64,000 nucleotides of DNA from Chaetomium olivaceum (Eukaryota; Ascomycota; Sordariomycetes; Sordariales; Chaetomiaceae). A model generated the notes under the pieces. It worked only from the letters and a program-made list of their open reading frames with translations. It made no database searches and was not told where the DNA came from. Where the stretch lies: contig JAYWVB010000024.1 of the NCBI GenBank assembly GCA_039881045.1, forward strand, positions 372,001 to 436,000, written 5' to 3'. Below are positions 43,640-51,891 of this stretch, one piece after another. Numbering within the stretch: the first letter of the stretch is position 1; every line of letters begins with the position of its first letter. The position numbers and the translations under genes were made by a program.

Positions 43640-44405
43640 GGTGGTAATGAAGCCATTGCAAAGACTTTTGACGGTTGTGCGCGGGACAGTTACTTCACCT
43701 CGCTCGGAGTTTGTTATCTCTGTTCCTCCTTTTGTTGGATACCTCAACGTATGGCAAGTCTGCTCTGCATTACGCCGTTACCAGGTGTCTGCAGGTGGTC
43801 GAGGTCATCGTGGCCAAGAAACCCGACACCCTACTGGTTCAAGATGATGATGGCTGTATGCCTCTGCTCGTGGCCGCGCAGTTGAGCAGTACTATACCAG
43901 CTTCTGCCATGGATTAAGATCGCGAGGGGCATTGGCCCTGTGCTTGACGAACGTCGGAAGACGGAGTTGCATCACGCTGCAGAGTCTGGCTTGATTGGAG
44001 TCACGCGGATCCACGGTGATTAGGATGAGCTTCGGTTCGTGCGACTGCGGGACATAAACGGCTATGTCCCGACCAAGTTTGCTGCACAGTGCCGTCACTT
44101 CAAGGTGATGAGGCTCCTGATCAGTCAAACACCGGAGCGGCCAAACGACCACCTCCTTCTTGCCGCTTCGAAAGCCGGTCAGTTGTTGGTGGTGCAGTAC
44201 CTTCTCCAAAATGGCTGTTCACCCGACGGGTCGGGACTAGAAACGTCCAAGACCCCATCACAAGCCGAATTGGAGGGGCATGAGGCCGCAGTGCTTGCTC
44301 TACTATAGCACGGGGTACAGGACAACGTACCGGACTTGGAAAGACGGACAGCTCTGCACCACGCCTCTGCCAAGGGTCGGTGGGAGATTGTCCCGACACT
44401 CCTAG
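43640..44405 (+). pseudogene. Decayed ankyrin-repeat gene
   Basis: Ankyrin-type segments lie in order but are broken by stops: STYGKSALHYAVTRCLQVVE with DDDGCMPLLVAAQ (stop at 43915-43917); KTELHHAAESGLIGV; INGYVPTKFAAQCRHFKVMR with LLLAASKAGQLLVVQYLLQN (stop at 44306-44308); RRTALHHASAKGRWEIVPTL (stop near 44414). There is no start codon context or continuous frame. Together with the S8 fragment on the opposite strand it suggests the wreck of a cytosolic ankyrin/S8 protein. Confidence 0.55.
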
Positions 44406-47225
44406 GGTGGGTGTGAACAAGCGCATATCAATGCCCCCGACGACCCGGACACCGGATCGGGTGTGGAAATATTCCCTGACGGGCTTGGAGCCTCATTTGC
44501 AGGTGCGAAAAATTGTCCCACCGTCCACGCTGTCCCATATCTGCATCTATACCCAACTCAGGCTAACGGTATGACCAACTAGGCCTGAAGCACAATGGAA
44601 ACAAAGGAAAACTAAGCGTCTGGGCTGACTTTCCCTTTTGGCACCGAAGATCACCCATGGGTTTGCCATACTTTGAAGTGGCTATTCAGGCATCCGACCC
44701 GGTGGTCAACCCTGACCACGATGCCGTTGATCCCGCCGCATCATCGGTCGGACTTTGTGGGGAGTTTTCCAATCTCGTCGAAGCTCATCCGGGCTGGAGG
44801 TCATGGTCGGTTGCGCTTCACGGGGACAACGGCGACGCTTTTGAGGAAAACGGTGACCAGACTTACTCGACAAGAAGACTCTTTGTGTCACGAATATGCC
44901 AACAGGTGGGACCTCGGAGGCGCGGGACGCCCCGAACCAGTCATTCCGAAGGACCAATCAAATGAGAATGAAGGATGCTCAGTGTGACCAGGGAAACGGG
45001 GAAAGACGGAAGACTGAGCACACTGAGCACAGGAAGACGCATAGCCAATCAGAACACAGGAATACAGGGAAGTGACCAGTGTGATCAGTGACCTCAGAAA
45101 GGAAGAAACACTGAGCACACTGAGCACCCAGGAATTAGATAGTATATAGTCACTCGTTCTGGAGAGCTCTGGGAGTTCTCCAGTTAGCAATCACAACTAC
45201 AGTTCGCTACAAGCTCGAGAGCCTACTGTTGAGACAAGTCTTTGTTGTGCACCTTTTGGCTGCACCGAACCTAGTACCTTTGCAAGACACCTTCAATCAG
45301 ACTGAACCCTAACAGGACGAGGTCCAGGAGAGGTTCGTCACACTTTGGGCCTGGTACCACAGTCGGTTGTGTGGTTGATTACTGCAAGGGGGAGTACTTG
45401 TTCAAATTAGACGGGGAAACTATCGGTAAGGCACATCCACACAGTAACTAGTTTATTTCGAAGCCCAGTTCCAAAGCAGGCTCATTTACCACAAGTTGTA
45501 TCCCTGCATTGGTCACACACATAGTCCTGCAAACATCAGAGTTAACTTTGGAGCATCCGAGTTTGGGTGGGAAGAGGCAAAACGATTGAGAGCTAGTTAA
45601 AATCGATAGAGGTCCGTGAAGAGCGACAGGACGCCGTGGCTGCTGTTGGATGAGTTGGAAGGCAGCCACTTTATATGCGAAGCACGTTCCGAGTAACTGA
45701 TACCTACTTCCATTACTGTCGGTCTTCCATCTGCTCTAAAATCTCTCGTGTAACGGTCCCAGGAGTATATTGCAACTAGCTGGTGACGACTCTACGAGTA
45801 CACTAAGCTTGAAGAAGAAAAGGAAAGATGAGAGAGTCTGGCAGCTCGTGGGGCTGCTTTATGATCGTGAGTGCGGTGGCCCGAGCGCATTGCTAGAATG
45901 TTCGGTGCGCTGTGGGGCAACTGGGAATAGCTTCATCCAGGGGTTCGGTGGACCGTGCTTGTACGTGAGCTGGCCGAGGGTTACCGAGGCCCACCTCGGG
46001 CACAGCCCGTTACATCTCGTTACGTTTCGGTAGGGGATGGGCGGGGAATTTGGTTGGCTTCAAGTTGGGGTTACAACTACCTGGTAGATATGTATGCAGT
46101 ACCTACCTAGGTACTTATCTTACGCTTGCCGCAAAACCCGAGGACTGAAAGTTAAATAGCGAGGGCCGCATGGTCAGAGGAAGCTTGATAAGCCCTCAGT
46201 GACCTCGAGTTGTACACCACCCACGCCGCATTCTCAGCCCGTGCAAGCCTGTCAGACCTCGGTAATCGACGCTTGGTGTTCGGTTTGACCAAACTGTCGG
46301 TAATCTGGGAGTGTTCTAGGCCCGGATCCATTGTCCGAAATGCGGCAAAGCCCGATGTCCCCACGCTTGATCTCGAATGTAACGAATCATCTTCAGAACA
46401 GACGACCATCTTTTAGCAAACCAAAACTGAGACTCGCACTCTCACGTAATCTTGGCTCTCCGGGTCCCAGTTTGGCCCTGCAACCACAAAGCGGCGGATC
46501 TTACCAACAGGAGAAATTGCGCATTGTGTACATGATTATGACTTAAGGTAGGTAGGTAGTTTAGGCGTCGACGTAGATATTGGTACTTGCTTAGAAATAG
46601 CCTAATAGGGTCTGCACATGCCTTCGCTCTGTAGGTGCTCCTGTCCCAAACGTCTTGCGATTTGTTTGGGGACGCGATGGGGTTTGACACCGTGGCACAG
46701 AGCATAATACCTATCTGAAACCGGCTGTCAGCCGCAGACTAGGCGACCTGGGGATGCTGGGGAACTGCCTGTCTGTCAGACCACTAAGACCCGATGTCCG
46801 GGGGCCTATTGTGTCTGGGCCTTACTTGATTCGCAACTAAACTTGTCGGCCCAATGTCCTGGTGACGCCGTCGGAACTCTGGCTAGTGAGTTTCTCGGCG
46901 AGGTGCAGTGGACAATGACAACGGCCAAGTCTCGGTCATATTCCGAGGTGAGTATGGGGTAGTGGACCCCTTGAAAGATTAAGGTAGGAAGCTATCAGGG
47001 GCTACATACATATATAGTCCTCCCGTTTGTTCTGCATTTCACCATCCTCAATCCCAAAAACAGTTAAAGACACATATACCTCAGTATCAACCAAAACACA
47101 ACCAACCGAAACAAGTCCCAATACAACCGTCAAGTAGGTGGCAACCCTTACGAGTTGTGATATATGCAGATCCTCTTCCACGTCGTATGGTTGATTTATT
47201 TACTCACTGGATACCAATGATTAGG
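44406..47225. other. Intergenic, 2.8 kb
   Basis: No intact gene. Holds the LTR-like segment at 44982-45314 and several CCTAGGTA/GGTAGGTA motifs (near 46100 and 46548). 47010-47140 resembles a promoter and spliced leader for the small protein at 47226: atatatag near 47011, a C/A-rich leader, and a possible intron from GTAGGT at 47134 to TTAG near 47224. Confidence 0.4.
44982..45314. repeat. Possible solo LTR or LTR fragment
   Basis: The segment begins tgtgaccagg and ends ccctaaca, TG...CA like an LTR. It contains two copies of actgagcacactgagcac (45013-45030 and 45110-45127), the phrase gtgatcagtgacc, and a tatatag near 45144. No flanking target duplication or partner LTR is seen in the window, so this is tentative. 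Confidence 0.3.
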
Positions 47226-47486
47226 ATGTGTATCATGTACGATTACGTATGTGGCAATTGTGACCGCGGTCACGTCACGGAGGCCAGCGCAGAGCTGGTA
47301 CAATGCAAGAAGAAGAAAGAATCACCTAAGGAGGATTGCGGAAAGTGGGACCGCAAGAAGAAGAAGGTCCGTAATGATTTCTGCAAAGACGGAGAGGAAA
47401 AGAAGGAGAAGAAGAAGGGAAAGAAGGGGATAATGGAGCTCATAACGGGTAAGACCAACCCGAGTTCTACGGCGACTTCTAAGTAG
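47226..47486 (+). CDS. Small Cys/Lys-rich protein
   Basis: 87 residues from MCIMYDYVCGNCDRGHVTEA. It has a CGNC pair and further cysteines (VQCKKK, EDCGKWD, NDFCKDG) with long lysine runs. Similar short Cys-then-Lys proteins with an N-terminal MCxxxxxxC motif are common in filamentous fungi and have no known function; the cysteine spacing could bind a metal. The start was placed after a possible 5' leader intron because the family begins MC. Codons before it (from 47157) read as leader and intron. Confidence 0.5.
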   Translation: MCIMYDYVCGNCDRGHVTEASAELVQCKKKKESPKEDCGKWDRKKKKVRNDFCKDGEEKKEKKKGKKGIMELITGKTNPSSTATSK

Positions 47487-48198
47487 GGTTCTTCTCAGTC
47501 ATAAGCACCGGAGTGATGAGGACAAGATACGTATTTGGCGGAGTCCATTGTATAGGTACCTAGGCACCTAGGTCTGTACCTATGGATCAAAGTATCAGTG
47601 GCCAATTCCCTTAGATAGATCCCAACTGGACCGAGATACTTTGGATCTTTGGACAAACAAACCCTTCTCGCCTTCATTAGCGACCATCGCTTGGAGTTGC
47701 CGGTAAACTCCTCGTCCATTTCCCAGAAAAAGTGTCTCCTCATAAGCATCAATCTCCGCGGTGATAAGCTCCGGCTATGGATGGCTTCGGAATTCCTGTG
47801 ATACAGTGATACTCGGTGGCAAGTTCATGGGTTTGCATTGACACAATTTTCGTATTTATTTGACCATGTCCGAAGTCCTAACGACTAGAACGCCTGGGGG
47901 TGGTGGCTTATCACCTAACCCCGATCGCCGACATGGCCCCACAACCTAACCAGAGGAGAATGCTCATGGAGGGTACGAATACTTGGTACAAATCTTGGCA
48001 ACGGCGATCTGCTACTTCTGAACGCGAGAGATATTATTGTGACGTCTCCTGTGTAAGTGGTCCGTGTATAATTCGTGCATTATAATAACAATGGTCTCGC
48101 ACAGCTGTTCCTCGAAAGTCCACAACGACTTCTCTTGCCTTCTACCTCACGCACTTGCATCATTGCAACTAATAGTAAATAAAGTACTCACCCTCAAC
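47487..48198. other. Intergenic, SDR promoter side
   Basis: Contains ggtacctaggcacctagg near 47555-47572 and the promoter and leader of the SDR gene. No other gene recognised. Confidence 0.4.
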
Positions 48199-48990
48199 AT
48201 GGCGCCGTATTCCCGCACCTGGCTCATCACCGGCTGCTCCTCTGGCTTCGGCAAGCAGTTGGCCCAGACTGCTGCCACCCGCGGGGACCGTGTGTTAGCT
48301 GCCTCGCGCAACCCGGACAAGATCAAGGGTCTCGATGAACAGCAAAACATCAAGCTCGTCCGTCTTGACCACAACGACGAGCTTCCTAAGATTAAGGAAG
48401 CCATCGACGATATCATCTCCACCCACGGCCTCATCAACATCGTCGTAAACAACGCGGCCTACGTCCAAACCGGCACCATCGAAGAAGCCTCCCCGGAGGA
48501 CACATTCCGCCAGTTTCAAGCCAACCTCTTCGGCCCGCTTAACCTCTACCGCGCCGTAATCCCCCACCTCCGCCGCCAGGGACAAGGCACGCTGGTGACT
48601 ATGGGCTCCATGGCGGCCTGGTACCCGATGGCCAGCTGCAACCTGTACAACGCGTCCAAGGCGGCTCTGCGGTGGGCGACGCTGGGTCTGGCCTCCGAGG
48701 TGCGAGACTTCGGCATCCGGCATTGCCTCGTCGAGCCGGGCTTCTTCCGCACCGGCCTGCTCACGCCGGGCGCTAACTTTGCAGGCACCTCGCCGACGAC
48801 GCGCCTAGCCGAGTACGAGGAGGTAAACCGCGTGGCGGATGGAAACTTCCGGCTGTTTGACGGCAAACAGTTGGGGGACCCGGCCAAGGGGGCTGCAGTT
48901 ATCTATGAGATAGTGACAGGTACCGGGGTTGCGGAGGACAAAGCCCTACCTGTTGCACTGCAGGGAGCTCCTGATAGTGGGAAAACGTGA
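48199..48990 (+). pseudogene. Short-chain dehydrogenase/reductase, 5' part, cut by Copia insertion
   Basis: From MAPYSRTWLITGCSSGFGKQ the frame is a classical SDR: the TGCSSGFG dinucleotide loop near residue 13, NNAAY (~84-88), Ser in TMGSMAAW, the YNASK catalytic pair (~149-153) and the EPGFFRTG loop. Native coding ends at base 48950, where the retrotransposon's LTR begins. Read-through adds 13 foreign residues and stops at 48988-48990 (263 residues). The true C-terminal tail lies at 55005-55125. Joining 48199-48950 to 55005-55125 gives 291 codons in frame. The catalytic core is whole, so partial activity cannot be excluded, but the ~40-residue tail is lost. Confidence 0.88.
48946..48950. 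repeat. Target-site duplication, left copy
   Basis: CTACC immediately before the LTR start (TGTTGCAC); matched by the copy at 55000-55004. Confidence 0.95.
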
Positions 48991-49137
48991 GGTAAAAGTG
49001 CCCTAGTTATGAACAAAGGAGAGTAGCTCTCAGGAGCGGACTAAATACAAAAGAAAAACCCCTTTTCCTGCATGCCAAGCTTTCAGGGTGAATGCCAAGC
49101 TCTTAAGAGCTTACCGAGAGATGCCTATACTGCGACA
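48951..49137 (-). repeat. Copia LTR (3' LTR of the element)
   Basis: 187 bp, TG...CA ends (on the plus strand TGTTGCAC...ACTGCGACA). It contains the perfect palindrome aagctcttaagagctt at 49097-49112. The sequence is the same as the copy at 54813-54999. Confidence 0.95.
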
Positions 49138-49148
49138 CACCCCCCAGT
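49138..49148 (-). other. Polypurine tract
   Basis: Directly next to the 3' LTR. Read on the minus strand it is actggggggtg, the expected G-rich plus-strand primer site of an LTR element. Confidence 0.7.
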
Positions 49149-49280
49149 TGGGGCGCGCGCGCGCTCGCGCGGGCGGCTCAACTGTAGATATCGCCAGTTC
49201 AAAATCGTGGAATTGAGGTTTCGTGGGTTGTTCGCGTTCAGAAACGCGTGGTCGAAAGAAGTTCTGGGAGCGAATTCCGA

Positions 49281-49429
49281 CCAATCAGAGTGCAGGATTC
49301 CAGAAATCGAAGCTCCCAGTATATAAACCTCTTTCTTTTCCCCAGTTTTACTGACTTTCGCCAGCTTCCAAACAATCGAGAGAGGCCGCCAGAACCACCA
49401 CCACAACAACAACAAAAACAACAACAACA
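49281..49429 (+). promoter_or_regulatory. Antisense promoter-like block inside the Copia element
   Basis: On the strand opposite to the element's genes there is CCAATCAG at 49281-49288, TATATAAA at 49320-49327, a C/T-rich stretch (ctctttcttttcccc), and then a leader with many caa repeats (49398-49429) ending at an ATG. Spacing between the CCAAT and TATA boxes (about 35 bp) and from TATA to ATG (103 bp) is that of an ordinary pol II promoter. Activity is inferred. Confidence 0.5.
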
Positions 49430-49537
49430 ATGCCGTTCCTCGCGGATGAGGAGGTTCCCAGCTCCCCTTCCTCGCTGGGAGCTCCCCAATTTCAATTCTT
49501 TTGCCCGCCTGCCACATCGACCCTGACCAACTCGTAA
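49430..49537 (+). CDS. Short antisense ORF in the Copia element (35 aa)
   Basis: It begins MPFLADEEVPSSPSSLGAPQ and ends STLTNS with TAA 49535-49537. It follows the promoter-like block and overlaps the last 46 bp of the reverse transcriptase ORF on the other strand. It contains a hairpin-forming repeat (tcccagc...gctggga at 49457-49480). I know of no similar peptide. It may be the first exon of a captured host gene, a regulatory antisense leader, or chance. Confidence 0.3.
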   Translation: MPFLADEEVPSSPSSLGAPQFQFFCPPATSTLTNS

Positions 49538-51891
49538 ACGCTCTGCAAGTTTAAGAGAGCTCTGAAATGCTCAAACTTTTGGCGAGAGAGCTGCTTGGTT
49601 AGCCCGTCAGCTGGCATTTGACCAGTAGGTAAGTAAACCACTTCAAACGTTCCGCGCGCCCTCTCCTGGCGGAGCCACATATTGTGGATTTCGACGTGGC
49701 GGAGCCGGGTATTTACCCGCTCTCCCTCTGCAATAACGAGCCGAATCGTTTGTTGGTTATCGCAAAAGATGGTCCATGGCTCTGAGAGCTCGAAAGCGAT
49801 ATCCTTGAACAGCCTCTGCAGCGCCATCGTCTCTTTTCCTGTGTTTGCCAGCGCATGGAGCTCGGCTTCTGTTGAAGAGGTTGTTACAGAGCTCTGGCGC
49901 GTAGCTTTCCATGCAATGAGGCCACCAAACAGGGAGATAACATATCCTTGTGAGGAGCGGCGCGTGTCTGGGTCATCGGCGAAGGAAGCATCCGACGCGA
50001 TAGCAAGGACCTGTGCCACAAGCTCTCCACCGTACTGAATCGCCAGGAGCCGGGTTCCATACAGGTAACGGATCACCTGTTTCGCCGTAGCCAAGTGCTC
50101 AGGAGCTGGGTTTGTTAGGAACTGGGATAGCTTTGCAGCGGCGAACGCCACGTCGGGTCTGATCATGATAGCACTATACAGTATCGAGCCCACAAGCTCC
50201 TGAAATGCCTTGATCTCTTCCTTGGTCGCCTGTCCTTCAAACTTCCTCAGCTCCTCTGTTCCGAGAGGCACTGGTGGGGGGCTCCCTCCTGCGAGGCCGA
50301 AGCGTTTGGCGATCTTCTCGATATACTGGTCGTGGGCGAGCCAGATCTTTCGAGCTCTCCGGTCTCTGAGAATCCTGATCCCAAGGAACCAGGCTGCATC
50401 GCCCTGCTCGTGGACCTCGTACGCCTTCCTAATCCCTTCCATCACAAGCTCGGCAGCTGCCAAGTTGTTTTTGTGGTACAGGACCAAGATATCGTCAACG
50501 TAGAAGACCACGATTACTCGCTTGTCTTTGCTCATGAACAGGCAGGGCTCTTCGCCAGATGGCGCCATTCCCAGACTCTCGAGCGTTTTAGAGAAGTGGC
50601 GATACCACAGGAGCGGCGAATCTCTCAAGCCGTAGAGCGCCGTAATCAGTTTCACGCACTTCCCTGGCTGCTTGAATCCCTCAGGGAGCTCGCAAAACAC
50701 TGGCTTTCCATCCTCCCTCTTAACGTTGAGGAATGCCTGCACAACGTCAAATTGCTTGATTTCCAGGTCGAAATGAGCTGCCAAAGCCATCATAAGGCGG
50801 AACGAACGCGCTGCGAGCGTTGCAGCGTAAGTGCTTTCCAAAGAGCTGGTCTCTTGCATATCGCCGCGCACGCAAATACGTGACTTGCACTTCTTGAGGC
50901 GCCCGTCTTGGTCGAATTTGTACGTAAACACCCACTTCAGGGGTAATGGGCGTTCCGTGGAGTGCTCTCGTGGGATGACCTCCCACGTTTTCCGGCTCAC
51001 AAGCTTGTCAATTTCCTCGCGAGCCGCTTCCTTGAACTCTTGTCCCTTCGGGTGGTTGTGGAGGTCTCGCCAGCGCTTTGGAACTTTGACGAAATCCTCC
51101 ACACGCTCCTCCTGGGCAGCTCCTTGGCGTACTGCAGCGGCGAAAACCGCGTGCAGTGTTCTGTATTGGTCTCTCTCCGAGAGCTGGTCCTGTTGATCAG
51201 GCAGGAAAGTCTCTCGAAACAGTCGCCATGCGTGGCTCTCCAGACCAATTTCCGGCCAGGTCGCTTGAACGTACTTAGGATTCGACTTCCGAGCTCTCTC
51301 GCTTCTCCTTGTTGGAGGTCCATAGTCGATTCTTGGTCTTCGAGAGCTTGATCCTGTTCGTTCTGGCTGTTCTGGCTGCTCTGCAGATGCAGAGGCTTCA
51401 GCGGCTGGCTCCTGTTCACGGAGTTCAGCCTCATCTCTAGCTTCGCCAATACTTCCTGGCTCGCTCGAGGCTTCATGTCGGAGCTCTTCATGCTCCAATA
51501 CCCTGCTCCCTTCTTCAGGAGCATCCCCATCTCCCACCCTGTGCGAGCTCTCTGCGGGGAGATCTGGTTCTGGGGACTGTTCTGGGGTCAAGAGTCCACC
51601 AAGCGCTTCCTCTAGAATATTCCTGTCGTCCTTGGAAGCTTCTGAGAGCGCCCCCACCCCCGAGTCTTGACCCGGTCGCTCTTCAAGAGCCGGTGGCGGC
51701 CACGCGACTGTGATGGAGTCTCTCACGGGTTCATCGTTCGCCAGCGCTTGCAGCGTTTGCAGCGCCCTCATCTCTGGGCCAGCGTCCTGGCCCTCATCTT
51801 CCCGGCTCGAGGAGGTCTGCCACCCTGCTCGTAATCGCCTGCGGCAGATTCTCCAGCTCCTCGTCCTTCCGATAAAACGTTTCCTCGTCAA
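49492..51891 (-). CDS. Copia reverse transcriptase-RNase H ORF
   Basis: The open frame holds up to 800 codons, but real homology starts only after about residue 30. An acidic, Ser/Glu/Pro-rich linker precedes RRSERARKSNPKYV. The Copia reverse transcriptase follows: KTWEVIPREH, PLKWVFTYKFDQDGRLKKCK, RICVRGDMQE, IKQFDVVQAFLN, ALYGLRDSPLLWY, and the catalytic VVFYVDDILVLY with the YVDD box. The RNase H domain has ASDASFADD, SSTEAELHAL and FCDNQQTIRL, and ends near ADGLTKQLSRQKF. The frame is +1 relative to the upstream ORF, with 98 bp overlap; the natural join lies near 51805, where the upstream ORF stops after LLEPGR. No stop interrupts the catalytic domains. Confidence 0.93.
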   Translation of the reverse strand: MTRKRFIGRTRSWRICRRRLRAGWQTSSSREDEGQDAGPEMRALQTLQALANDEPVRDSITVAWPPPALEERPGQDSGVGALSEASKDDRNILEEALGGLLTPEQSPEPDLPAESSHRVGDGDAPEEGSRVLEHEELRHEASSEPGSIGEARDEAELREQEPAAEASASAEQPEQPERTGSSSRRPRIDYGPPTRRSERARKSNPKYVQATWPEIGLESHAWRLFRETFLPDQQDQLSERDQYRTLHAVFAAAVRQGAAQEERVEDFVKVPKRWRDLHNHPKGQEFKEAAREEIDKLVSRKTWEVIPREHSTERPLPLKWVFTYKFDQDGRLKKCKSRICVRGDMQETSSLESTYAATLAARSFRLMMALAAHFDLEIKQFDVVQAFLNVKREDGKPVFCELPEGFKQPGKCVKLITALYGLRDSPLLWYRHFSKTLESLGMAPSGEEPCLFMSKDKRVIVVFYVDDILVLYHKNNLAAAELVMEGIRKAYEVHEQGDAAWFLGIRILRDRRARKIWLAHDQYIEKIAKRFGLAGGSPPPVPLGTEELRKFEGQATKEEIKAFQELVGSILYSAIMIRPDVAFAAAKLSQFLTNPAPEHLATAKQVIRYLYGTRLLAIQYGGELVAQVLAIASDASFADDPDTRRSSQGYVISLFGGLIAWKATRQSSVTTSSTEAELHALANTGKETMALQRLFKDIAFELSEPWTIFCDNQQTIRLVIAEGERVNTRLRHVEIHNMWLRQERARGTFEVVYLPTGQMPADGLTKQLSRQKFEHFRALLNLQSVYELVRVDVAGGQKN

